The notes: generated by a model not told the origin, from the letters alone. DNA of 16,437 nt from JAFDCJ01 sp049669725 (GCA_049669725.1 JBATKU010000460.1:1-16437); one strand, 5' to 3'. Positions 1 through 6,858 are shown, counted from the stretch's first letter. Made by a program: numbers and translations.

Positions 1-157
1 GGCAGGTCTTCTGGCTTCCGGATCGATCTACTTTTTGCACCTTCCCACCTGATTTAAACCAAGCAGTGGTATCTTGCAAATTTCGTCCCCGATTACAGCG
101 GCGGGACCGCTCCCGATTTACACGGGATTCCCTGTTAAGCCCTTTTTGGGCACCTTG
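1..157 (-). promoter_or_regulatory. Cobalamin (B12) riboswitch
   Basis: Read on the minus strand, this stretch carries the conserved landmarks of the cobalamin riboswitch in order: an opening GGTGCCC, the GGGAA block, AGCGGTCCCGCCGCTGTAA (core with CGCTGTAA), the CCACTGC B12-box-like segment, GGGAAGGTG, and the closing GGAAGCCAGAAGACCTGCC at the window edge. The ends pair (GGT with ACC) as expected for the P1 helix. The element points left, so the controlled gene lies outside the window; by family precedent it should be a cobalamin/cobinamide transport, biosynthesis or B12-independent isoenzyme gene. The 3' expression platform is not visible. The predicted transcription start of the upstream promoter falls right at the first riboswitch base. 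Confidence 0.93.
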
Positions 158-163
158 AGATAC

Positions 164-192
164 GGGATACAGGAGGTTAAAATTGATGTCAA
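164..192 (-). promoter_or_regulatory. Sigma-70-type promoter of the cobalamin riboswitch transcript
   Basis: On the minus strand a perfect -35 TTGACA (192-187) is followed after 17 nt by TATCCC (169-164), a weak but well-spaced -10. The implied start near position 157 coincides with the 5' end of the cobalamin riboswitch, which supports the assignment. From about 193 to 353 I see only AT-rich sequence with no gene. Confidence 0.6.
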
Positions 193-353
193 CAGAAAAA
201 GTGTGTTTTATGTAGATCGTTTCGTTTATATTATAATTGTAGACTTTTACTGTTTGAGATAGTTGTTTTGGGTTATTTTGCACAATTTCATAAAATCCCA
301 ATCCTATGCCCACCGTAACTTCGAGAATAGTTTGACCGTCCTTAAACTCTGCC

Positions 354-473
354 CGTCATGCCGGATTTGATCCGGCATCCAGCAACCTAATACTTTGAAA
401 AAGCCCTGGATTCCCCTTCAAGCTTGCTCAGAGTGGTGAGCCTGTCGAAACACGGGTCAAGCCCGGCATGACG
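354..473. repeat. Dispersed inverted-repeat element (REP/MITE-like), about 120 bp
   Basis: The element starts with CGTCATGCCGG (354-364) and ends with the exact reverse complement CCGGCATGACG (463-473). Inside is a second palindromic part, GCCGGATTTGATCCGGC, and the segment TTCAAGCTTGCTCAGAGTGG plus GAGCCTGTCGAA. It encodes no protein. Such CGTCATGCCGG-bounded pieces are commonly seen as non-coding dispersed repeats in bacterial genomes; copy number here cannot be determined from one window. A separate small palindrome, CCGGTC-CT-GACCGG, follows at 508-521. Confidence 0.6.
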
Positions 474-533
474 ATAACACCGCCTGGCGTCTTTGCGTGA
501 GACTTTTCCGGTCCTGACCGGTCCGCAATAGCC

Positions 534-602
534 CTACCTAAAACCGTTATTTGCTATAATCTCATTCACCATTTCATCTGCTGATTTTTGTTGTGCTGTC
601 AT
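534..602 (-). pseudogene. 22-codon ORF, probable 5' remnant of a lost gene
   Basis: A strong Shine-Dalgarno (AAGGAG, just upstream on the minus strand) leads into ATG at 602-600 and an open frame of 22 codons, MTAQQKSADEMVNEIIANNG followed by F, R and TAG. The amphipathic start looks like the beginning of a real protein, but the frame stops where the sequence runs into the repeat-bearing intergenic stretch. I take it as the surviving 5' end of a disrupted gene; a genuine micropeptide is possible. No function can be assigned. It is divergent from the nucleotidyltransferase pair that begins 127 bp away. Confidence 0.35.
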
Positions 603-700
603 TTTAACTCCTTAAAGGACACGAATTAACATAGATTAAACGGGTAAGTTTTAGGAGGTATTTATAGAAGTATATAAAATTGGAAAATAACCCTTGCTTA

Positions 701-717
701 ATTCGCGATTCGCGAAT
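701..717. promoter_or_regulatory. Palindromic candidate operator before the HTH/nucleotidyltransferase pair
   Basis: ATTCGCG-ATT-CGCGAAT is a perfect 7-bp inverted repeat with a 3-bp centre. It also reads as two tandem TTCGCGA units. It sits 12 bp before the ATG of the HTH protein, where a bound repressor would block the promoter or ribosome entry. Autoregulation by the HTH protein is an inference from position only. Confidence 0.4.
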
Positions 718-728
718 AGAATAAGGCA

Positions 729-1235
729 ATGATACTAAAACCGCAAGATATTTTTATTATGTTAAAGCTGGTAGTCCGGGATGGATCGGAGTGGTCTTAT
801 CCGGCTCTATCACATGAGCTGTCCATGAGTGCCTCAGAAGTTCATGCCGGCGTCAAGCGGGCCGTTGCGGCTAAACTCATGGACATGCACAGAAAAATTC
901 CGATTAAAAGCAACTTACTCGAATTTGTAATTCATGGTGTTAAATATGCTTATCCTCCTGATCGCGGTGGAATTTCTCGCGGAATACCAACAGGTTATGC
1001 TGCCCATCCCTTAAGGGAACTTATCATACAACCCGATGGACCGCCGCCGGTTTGGCCCGATCCGGAAGGGCAGGTGCGCGGTTATGAATTTTCACCTCTT
1101 TACAGCTCGGTTCCGCATGCCTGTAAAGTCGATCCTAAACTCTATGAATTACTTGCACTCGTCGATGCCATCCGCGATGGAAGGGCTCGTGAAAGAAAAA
1201 TTGCCATAAAAGAAATCCAATCAAGGATTTCGTAA
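729..1235 (+). CDS. Winged-helix-type protein paired with nucleotidyltransferase (putative antitoxin)
   Basis: 168-residue soluble protein. Residues 1-55 (KPQDIFIMLKLV... through ...SASEVHAGVKRAVAAKLMD) have the pattern of a MarR/winged-helix HTH: a first helix, a YPALSHELSMSASEV turn and a recognition helix. The rest is rich in Pro/Gly (PPPVWPDPEGQVRGYEFSPL) and ends in a basic helix. It lies 7 bp before the nucleotidyltransferase gene, so the two are surely co-transcribed and probably translationally coupled. The usual logic of such pairs is that the HTH protein represses its own operon and neutralises the enzyme; that role is inferred, not shown. The start ATG has only a weak AAGG upstream. 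Base composition looks more AT-rich than the cytochrome genes, in line with an acquired cassette. Confidence 0.55.
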   Translation: MILKPQDIFIMLKLVVRDGSEWSYPALSHELSMSASEVHAGVKRAVAAKLMDMHRKIPIKSNLLEFVIHGVKYAYPPDRGGISRGIPTGYAAHPLRELIIQPDGPPPVWPDPEGQVRGYEFSPLYSSVPHACKVDPKLYELLALVDAIRDGRARERKIAIKEIQSRIS

Positions 1236-1242
1236 TTAAAAA

Positions 1243-1950
1243 ATGAAACAACATTCGATTCACACAGAGATGATAAAGCAAGTAGCTAAAGGACTTGGTC
1301 CGCTCAGACCAAAAGTAGTTTTTCTCGGTGGCTCTGCGACAGGTTTTCATATAACGGACAAGGCAGAACCCGAAGTAAGAGCAACAAAAGATGTCGATAT
1401 AATTGTCGAAGTTGCTTCGAGAGTGGATTATCATCAGCTGGAAGAGACGCTGAGAGAATTGGGCTTTTTCCAGAAAATGCAAAAAGATGACCCGATTTGT
1501 CGCTGGTACCTAAACGACGTTATTGTTGATGTAATGCCGACAAATGAGAATATCCTGGGCTTCTCGAATAGATGGTACCTACCGGCAATACGAAATTCAG
1601 TAACAATTGAATTAGAGCGAAAATTGGAAATTCAAATCGTTACGGCATCGTATTTTTTAGGGACCAAGCTGGATGCATTTTTTGGTCGCGGAAGAGGAGA
1701 TTATCTCGCAAGCCATGATATGGAGGACATCATCTATTTAATTAACGGACGAGTCGAGATATTTGAGGATATCAAAAACTCAGATCCGGATCTGAAAGAC
1801 TTCATAATTAAATCGTTGAAGGGATTTTTGGAAAATGAATTCTTCCTGGAAGCCTTACCGGGCCACCTGTTGCCTGATCAGGCTAGCCAGGGGCGACGAT
1901 CAATCATTTTGGAGAGAATCAAAAAAATAGTTGATCTTGGCGACAATTAA
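1243..1950 (+). CDS. Pol-beta-superfamily nucleotidyltransferase (AbiEii/DUF6036-like, putative toxin)
   Basis: 235 residues. The catalytic core of the Pol-beta nucleotidyltransferase fold is visible: FLGGSATGFH (27-36) with the GGS motif, TKDVDIIVEV with the metal-binding pair Asp50/Asp52, and a third carboxylate at Asp96 in VIVDVMP. A later stretch, K-L-D-A-F-F-G-R-G-R then S-H-D-M-E-D-I (142-163), resembles the conserved Lys/Asp block of AbiEii-type proteins. AbiEii toxins transfer nucleotides to tRNA, but whether this one does so is unknown. The gene follows the HTH gene by 7 bp and has no obvious Shine-Dalgarno, suggesting coupling. It is convergent with the hemerythrin/PAS gene that ends 62 bp further on, and no terminator is evident between them. 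Confidence 0.7.
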   Translation: MKQHSIHTEMIKQVAKGLGPLRPKVVFLGGSATGFHITDKAEPEVRATKDVDIIVEVASRVDYHQLEETLRELGFFQKMQKDDPICRWYLNDVIVDVMPTNENILGFSNRWYLPAIRNSVTIELERKLEIQIVTASYFLGTKLDAFFGRGRGDYLASHDMEDIIYLINGRVEIFEDIKNSDPDLKDFIIKSLKGFLENEFFLEALPGHLLPDQASQGRRSIILERIKKIVDLGDN

Positions 1951-2012
1951 GGAAGCAATGCCCCTGTTCAGATATGCTATTGGTGCGGTATCCAGCGATT
2001 TTGAAAAATTTT

Positions 2013-3506
2013 CTATTCCCAATCTATCAATCGGTTTTGCCCTTCCAGCTTGCGAATTTCGGTCAGGTCCTGGCTGACTTCGAGGCATCCCCGGTAGCGG
2101 CCGCCGGCATCCCGGACCGGGAAGTAGCGGATGTAAATAAACTTACCACCCAGTTCGATCCAGAACGCGGCTGAGTCCCGGGAGCCGGATTTAAAGGCGT
2201 CCAGGATTTTGTTGACCATGTGAACGCTGTTGGGGGGATGACAGTTGCGCACTTCCCGGCCGATGATCGCCGGGCTGCGCGGAAAGATTCGCTCCGGTCC
2301 TTCGGAATAGTAGGCCACTCGGTCGTTTTCATCGACGAAGGTCAGGTCCACCGGCAGGTGGGTCAGGACCAGATTGATCTGCTCCAGGGTCATTCGTCCG
2401 GTGTCCAGACCCAGCGCTCCGGCTATATCCTGGACGACCTCCTCAGGTTTTGGAGCGGGTGCCTCCGCTTCTTTTAAAATTTCATCGGGCCAGCCTTCAT
2501 CGGGAACCACCCAGGCAAAACCGACGTCAGGTTCGCCTTCTTTGACTTTGATCCACTCACTGTCGGTGAGCATGTCCAGGCTGGTGGGAAACAGGATGTG
2601 TTCCTCCTTGTAGATCATGTCCCGGATGGCCTGGATAGCCTCCTTCAGCGAGGTGACAGTTTTTGCAGGATCGTTGCCGGCAAAGGCCTCCCGGGCCTGT
2701 TTCATCCGGGCCCGGATGTCATCATGAATTGACCACATCACCTGTGAAGGGCCGGTGAAGTGATGGGCCTCCAGCATGGGAAAAAGCTGGTTTTCCTTGC
2801 GGGTATAGTGGGTGTTGATTTCCGACAACTGGTCGATGAGTTCTCCCAGCGCCTGGCGGTGCGCTTCAAAAGCCTCAGATGTGGGTGGTTGGTCGAGCAG
2901 GCCCATGAGCACACTGGTGTCACTCATGATTTTTTCAGACGCCCGGTTTTCTTTCATGTAGGTGTGAATCGGGTGACCGAGAGGCGGATCCGGCCGGTCC
3001 TGTTCTTCCAGGGCCTCCTTGAAGATTTCCACATGAACGTCGCAAAGTCGCTTGATCTCTTCGGCGGGCAGGCCTTCATCCATGAGTTCCTGCTCCATTT
3101 TGGCGATTTCCGGGGCTTCAACGCCCTGGATCAAATCCCTGAAGCGTTGCTTGAGGACCTCCATGTCTCCCCCGTCGTGTAACTCTTTGATGATTCCTTT
3201 AAGAGCAGCCTGCCTCTCTTTGGGGTCTGTCAAAGGCTCAACTTGGTGAGCGGAAGCGGTCTCACCGGAATAGTCTTCACTGCCGCTATGTTTTTCGATT
3301 TCAGCCTTCAGGGATGCGACCAGCTTATCGATCTTGAGTCCGCTGATCGTCGATGCCATCTCCAGTGTGGCAACCTTGCCCATGGTTTTGCGCATGATGG
3401 GATTTTTCAGGCCCTTGAACTTGGGAGACAAGGTGATTAAGAAATCTTCTAAAAATGGGTATTGCTTCAACAACTCATCGATCTTGGTTTTGGCGGTTAT
3501 TTTCAT
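2013..3506 (-). CDS. DUF1858/DUF438/hemerythrin/PAS domain protein
   Basis: 497 residues, cytoplasmic, no signal peptide. Order of domains: DUF1858 (about 1-70, with the ITAKTKIDELLKQYP start typical of the ScdA N-terminus); DUF438 (about 95-175); hemerythrin HHE domain (about 178-310) with likely di-iron ligands in GHPIHTYMKEN, THYTRKENQLFPMLEAHH, SIHDDIR and KEEHILFP; and a PAS domain (about 372-485, NLVLTHLPVDLTFVDENDRV to EVSQDLTEIRKL). Such proteins are thought to sense or handle O2 or NO through the di-iron site. The ATG has GGAAGA upstream. An FNR-like box lies about 246 bp upstream with a plausible -10, giving a leader of roughly 210 nt containing a hairpin. Domain assignment is firm; physiological role is inferred. 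Confidence 0.88.
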   Translation of the reverse strand: MKITAKTKIDELLKQYPFLEDFLITLSPKFKGLKNPIMRKTMGKVATLEMASTISGLKIDKLVASLKAEIEKHSGSEDYSGETASAHQVEPLTDPKERQAALKGIIKELHDGGDMEVLKQRFRDLIQGVEAPEIAKMEQELMDEGLPAEEIKRLCDVHVEIFKEALEEQDRPDPPLGHPIHTYMKENRASEKIMSDTSVLMGLLDQPPTSEAFEAHRQALGELIDQLSEINTHYTRKENQLFPMLEAHHFTGPSQVMWSIHDDIRARMKQAREAFAGNDPAKTVTSLKEAIQAIRDMIYKEEHILFPTSLDMLTDSEWIKVKEGEPDVGFAWVVPDEGWPDEILKEAEAPAPKPEEVVQDIAGALGLDTGRMTLEQINLVLTHLPVDLTFVDENDRVAYYSEGPERIFPRSPAIIGREVRNCHPPNSVHMVNKILDAFKSGSRDSAAFWIELGGKFIYIRYFPVRDAGGRYRGCLEVSQDLTEIRKLEGQNRLIDWE

Positions 3507-3548
3507 GGGTATATCTTCCTTTGATAGAGGTTAACAGGGTCAGTACTT

Positions 3549-3576
3549 GCTTGCCCCCCGGCCAAGGCGGGCAAGC
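3549..3576 (-). repeat. GC-rich hairpin in the leader of the hemerythrin/PAS gene
   Basis: GCTTGCCC (3549-3556) and GGGCAAGC (3569-3576) form an exact 8-bp stem with a 12-nt loop. It lies 43 bp before the start codon in the presumed 5' leader. It has no T-run on the minus strand, so it is not an ordinary intrinsic terminator; it may be a REP-like unit. The surrounding region 3577-3720 shows no gene. Confidence 0.4.
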
Positions 3577-3724
3577 CTCTGACAGGTTCACGGTTCCTCT
3601 TAAAAAACCCACCATTCCATCATTCCATGAATTGGGCTAAAGCTCAAGGCCTCAAATAACTCTTTATATTTTCAACGCAATATAAGAAGTGCCATAAATT
3701 CCAAGCCCTTGCATATTTATTCTA

Positions 3725-3765
3725 AGATTACAAAAATTTCGTCCCATTACATTGACATAAGTCAA
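3725..3765 (-). promoter_or_regulatory. FNR/DNR-like box with candidate -10
   Basis: TTGAC-ATAA-GTCAA (3752-3765) matches the TTGAY-N4-RTCAA symmetry of CRP/FNR-family sites. On the minus strand TAATCT at 3730-3725 is a plausible -10, centred 31 bp from the centre of the box. That is the class II activation spacing (box near -41.5). It would drive the hemerythrin/PAS gene to the left. A near-identical box precedes the CuA gene pair. Confidence 0.5.
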
Positions 3766-3859
3766 GATAAGAACAAAAGAAGGAATGTTGTTTCCCAAGT
3801 TGAATTATTTGATGCCAGTCGATAATTTCGCAAGTTATTCAACTTAGGTTGTCCCCTAA

Positions 3860-4060
3860 ATTCCGGCAGCACATTCTTTGCAGGGGATTTTGTGGCAAAG
3901 AAGCGGCCTCGGGCTGGTCGTTGCAGGATTGCTGGCAACCTTTCTCGGCGCGTTTATCGGTTCGCGGTTGCTAAAAAAAATGACCATACGATGGATAGCA
4001 ATAGCTATGGGTATCATGTTGTTTTTGCTGTCGATGGCCTTGGGTACGGGGCTAGTTTAA
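3860..4060 (+). pseudogene. C-terminal remnant of a TauE/SafE-family membrane exporter
   Basis: The open frame from the stop at 3857-3859 to TAA at 4058-4060 reads as two membrane helices: GLGLVVAGLLATFLGAFIGS and WIAIAMGIMLFLLSMALGTG, joined by RLLKKMTIR. The pattern G-x-x-L-G-A-x-I-G-S-R-L-L-K-K followed by a terminal helix is the usual C-terminus of TauE/SafE anion exporters, which are about 250 residues long; only about 65 residues survive. The only internal start is a TTG at 3878 without a clear ribosome site. Its stop codon overlaps, on the opposite strand, the stop of the CuA-polyferredoxin gene (shared TTAA). A 5' deletion has probably removed the rest. Confidence 0.6.
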
Positions 4061-5988
4061 CCCATATAAAGTTTTAGCAACAGGTTCACTGCCATGAGTG
4101 CAAACAGGGCCGGAAGGAGCATGGCCCGGATCTGTGCCCTGGGGTCCGGCAGCAGATCTTTGAGCGCCATAAAACCTCGGCTGACCCCCAGATATAGACC
4201 AGCCAGCAGAACAAGGCCTTGAATGACCGGAATCCAATCCGGTATGAACGCTTTAAAATGCGCATTTGCGGTTCCCAGAAGATCCCACCCCAGGCCCAGC
4301 GGATCGGAAAATACCGAAATGATGTAACCGTAGTTGACCATGATGGCCGGCAGGCTGAAGGCGATCCAGGCGCCGATGCCGACGGGTATCAGGATATAGG
4401 CGAGTCGCAGGGTCAATAAACGGCGGTTTGATTCTACGCCGGCCAGGCGGTGTGCCCCTCTGGCGATGAGGATAAATATGCCTGGAAATATTACCAGGGC
4501 GGAACTCCAGATTACGGCCAGGTAGATGAGAAAGGGGACGACCTGTCTGCTTTCAGTTACATTGGCGGCATCCTTGATAAACCCCCACGGTCCCAGCATG
4601 ACAATGCTGAAGGCGACGGCCACCACCAGCATAATTATGACGTTGAACATTTCGTCATAGCCCTTCAATTTTTTGTCGGAGCCAAACGGTCTGACGAAAA
4701 TGCCGACATTGTCCTTCGGGCAGCTTTTGATGCACTCGGTGCACAGGCCGCAGTAGTTGTTGCGGCTCATGTTGCCGACATACTGGTTCCAGGGGCAGGC
4801 CCAGCCCCCGGGTCCGCCCGTCAAACAGGATTTGTCTTTGTGCTTGATACAGACCTTGGGATCGATGGAGCGGACTTCGGTCATGGAGGCCATGGAATAG
4901 GTGCCCAGAAAGCCGCCCACCGGGCACAAATACAGGCAGAACACCCGGTGCCTGAAAATCAGGGAGAGAATCAGGGTGCCGGTTAAAATGACTATGAACA
5001 GGATCGCCGTTGCCAGGGGCCGCGTGATCAGAATCATGCCGAAAGAAATGAGCGCCAGAAACAGTACATTTTGCAGCCAGATATTGCGCAGCCTTTTAGG
5101 CCAGTCTTTCTGCAGACCAAGATAGCGGTGATGCAGCCTGCGTATGGGAGTTTTCAAATAGCGGACCGCCGATAGTCTTTTGCGCGAGATCCATTCGGCC
5201 GGCGCCGGCAGCGGGCACATCATGCACCACAATCTTCCCCCCAGCGGCACCAGAATGGCCTTCAAAACGAACCACCACAGAATCCAGACAAAGACGATGG
5301 CGATATTGCGGTTGCCGACCGGGCTGCCCCACAGGCTGCTGAGGATGAACAGGTAAAAGACAATAAAATTCAGCAACAGAAACCAGAATTGAAAACTGCG
5401 GCGCATCACCAGCCGTTTCAACCACGGGAATTTTTCCAGGATATTTATCCGGTTGAAACCACCCGAGTCGGCAAAGTTTTTGAAGCGAAACATTATCCCT
5501 GCTGCAAATACCACCCATAAGGATAAAGAAATAAAAAAATGATACGTTGTGTTGGGTTTTACGATCAACTCCCCGGTCATAAAGGGATGCAAATTCCCGC
5601 AGGTTTCGGTGCAGCGGAAGATAAATTTGCCGGGTCGGGAAGCCATGAATTTGACCGTCGATACCCGATTCCAGTCCATTTTCAGATGTCCTTTTCCCTC
5701 CTCCCAGGTATTTCGCCGAAAGGTGACGCCTTTTCTGGCAATCAGTTCGATGGGATAGCCGTCCAGATGAAAACCGTGGGTAACATCCAAGGTGGAGAAC
5801 CGCAAAATTATGATATCGCCTTTGTTGACAATAATGCGTCCGGGCGTATATCCAAACCTGCGGGCGTCGATCGAAATATGGCGCGTGGCGGCAGTCTTTG
5901 GTCCCTGCGCGATACCCAGCGGTATCAGAACAGCCAGTTCAAAACTGATGAGAATAAGAAAAATCGCCTTTTTTTTGCTCATTTTCAC
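4057..5988 (-). CDS. CuA cupredoxin domain fused to NosR/NapH-like membrane polyferredoxin
   Basis: 643 residues from the GTG at 5988; an ATG six bases downstream (5982) is an equally good start, and neither has a clear Shine-Dalgarno. An N-terminal hydrophobic helix (8-27) places residues 30-148 outside the cytoplasm as a cupredoxin with a full CuA ligand set: His71 (DVTHGF), Cys126, Cys130, His134 and Met137 (C-x3-C-x3-H-x2-M). Then come several membrane helices and the paired motifs CMMCP (255-259) and CLYLCP (351-356) characteristic of NosR/NapH/CcoG-type proteins. A ferredoxin motif C413-xx-C416-xx-C419-xxx-C423-P and further cysteines 380, 388 and 398 follow, then more helices to the end. 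It lies 89 bp behind the small CuA gene and is probably co-transcribed. It likely moves electrons between the membrane/periplasm and Fe-S clusters; direction and partner are unknown. I do not know a named family with this architecture. Confidence 0.85.
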   Translation of the reverse strand: MKMSKKKAIFLILISFELAVLIPLGIAQGPKTAATRHISIDARRFGYTPGRIIVNKGDIIILRFSTLDVTHGFHLDGYPIELIARKGVTFRRNTWEEGKGHLKMDWNRVSTVKFMASRPGKFIFRCTETCGNLHPFMTGELIVKPNTTYHFFISLSLWVVFAAGIMFRFKNFADSGGFNRINILEKFPWLKRLVMRRSFQFWFLLLNFIVFYLFILSSLWGSPVGNRNIAIVFVWILWWFVLKAILVPLGGRLWCMMCPLPAPAEWISRKRLSAVRYLKTPIRRLHHRYLGLQKDWPKRLRNIWLQNVLFLALISFGMILITRPLATAILFIVILTGTLILSLIFRHRVFCLYLCPVGGFLGTYSMASMTEVRSIDPKVCIKHKDKSCLTGGPGGWACPWNQYVGNMSRNNYCGLCTECIKSCPKDNVGIFVRPFGSDKKLKGYDEMFNVIIMLVVAVAFSIVMLGPWGFIKDAANVTESRQVVPFLIYLAVIWSSALVIFPGIFILIARGAHRLAGVESNRRLLTLRLAYILIPVGIGAWIAFSLPAIMVNYGYIISVFSDPLGLGWDLLGTANAHFKAFIPDWIPVIQGLVLLAGLYLGVSRGFMALKDLLPDPRAQIRAMLLPALFALMAVNLLLKLYMG

Positions 5989-6077
5989 AAAAATATGATT
6001 TCTGGGGAGTTAAGGTACTTGCAGCTGGGGAAGGCTGGAAGCTTTTAATACAGTAGTTATGACGGAAGAATCGACCA

Positions 6078-6569
6078 TCAGGTTTTTGGCCGGGATGCTT
6101 CGTCCCTGACGATCAGTGTACCCTCCATGTGCTGATGGATGTCACCGCAAAAGACATTGCACATAAAACTATACGTGCCGACTTTATCGGCTTTAAAGGA
6201 TACATAAACCGTTTTACCCGGCTGAATGCCTTTGGCAACGTAAATACCGAAAGCCTTTAGACTGAACCCGTGGGTCACATCCGCACTGCGCAGCTTGAGT
6301 ATGACCTGATCGCCTTTGGAGACCTCAATCACAGGTTTTACCGCCTGACTTGCTTCCTGCCAAAGGGAAAAAATATCATTCGCCTTGACATCTCCCACCA
6401 CCCAGCCTTTTTGAGCATGCCCGGTCAGGGTAAATTCCCTGGCGCCTTTGATTCTATCACTGGGCTCTTGAAGCCGGTCGTAGGCCCGAATACCGTAGGG
6501 CAGGCCAACGATAATCAAAATTAAGAAAAATAGAAAAACCAAATCCTGTTTTTTGGGATCTATTTGCAT
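6078..6569 (-). CDS. Membrane-anchored CuA (COX2-like) cupredoxin
   Basis: 163 residues: one N-terminal membrane helix (about 8-25), a linker, and a periplasmic cupredoxin (about 75-155). The CuA binuclear copper ligands are all present: His100 (DVTHGF), Cys137, Cys141, His145 and Met148 in CNVFCGDIHQHM. The fold and spacing match the soluble domain of cytochrome oxidase subunit II and of NosZ, but only one membrane helix is present and no oxidase subunit I or NosZ is encoded nearby. The ATG has a GAGG Shine-Dalgarno 9 nt upstream. It is first in a two-gene operon with the CuA-polyferredoxin, isolated from the cytochrome operon by a terminator, and preceded by an FNR-like box. It probably hands single electrons between c hemes and the second CuA protein (inference). 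Confidence 0.87.
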   Translation of the reverse strand: MQIDPKKQDLVFLFFLILIIVGLPYGIRAYDRLQEPSDRIKGAREFTLTGHAQKGWVVGDVKANDIFSLWQEASQAVKPVIEVSKGDQVILKLRSADVTHGFSLKAFGIYVAKGIQPGKTVYVSFKADKVGTYSFMCNVFCGDIHQHMEGTLIVRDEASRPKT

Positions 6570-6604
6570 AAAATATACCTCATTTTATTATCTTAGCGAT
6601 ACCC

Positions 6605-6649
6605 ACTATAGTTGCAGGATCCATCAGGATGTGCATTGACTTAAGTCAA
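6605..6649 (-). promoter_or_regulatory. FNR/DNR-like box and -10 of the CuA operon
   Basis: TTGACTTAAGTCAA (6636-6649) is a perfect 14-bp palindrome of the TTGAY-N4-RTCAA type. On the minus strand TATAGT (6610-6605) is a good -10, centred 35 bp from the box, close to class II activator spacing. The implied leader to the ATG at 6569 is about 30 nt. The site lies just beyond the terminator that ends the upstream operon, exactly where an independent promoter would be expected. Confidence 0.62.
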
Positions 6650-6687
6650 AACAGGATAGGTAGGTCTCGGATTCTCAATGCCGATAC

Positions 6688-6737
6688 AAAAAAAAAGCAG
6701 TGTCGCTGCCGACCTGCCTTTTTTGCATTAACACTGC
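6688..6737 (-). terminator. Intrinsic terminator of the cytochrome b/c operon
   Basis: On the minus strand GCAGTGT (6737-6731) pairs with ACACTGC (6703-6697) and is followed directly by nine T residues (6696-6688). The loop is long (27 nt) and can fold further. It lies about 120 bp after the cytochrome b stop and ahead of the CuA promoter. The stretch between the stop and the stem (6738-6858) holds no gene. Confidence 0.7.
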
Positions 6738-6858
6738 GATGGAAGATTTGTCGCTACCAGTTGTTACCCTTGTTTATTTTAAACCGAACTGGACAATTGC
6801 CTGCGATCCACCAGTCGAAATTATCCTCCCGGAGCCAGGTATTCAAAACTAAAAGCAA

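Noticed and set aside
74..262. Plus-strand open frame of 62 codons at the left edge
   Set aside because: It lies across the cobalamin riboswitch and its promoter on the opposite strand and has no Shine-Dalgarno; it is a chance frame.
4450..4986. Plus-strand 178-codon frame
   Set aside because: Antisense to the Fe-S and membrane part of the CuA-polyferredoxin gene; low-complexity Asp/Gly/His-rich translation.
4057..6569. The CuA genes as part of a nitrous oxide reductase (nos) cluster
   Set aside because: The polyferredoxin part is NosR-like, but no NosZ, NosD, NosF, NosY or NosL is present in the window.
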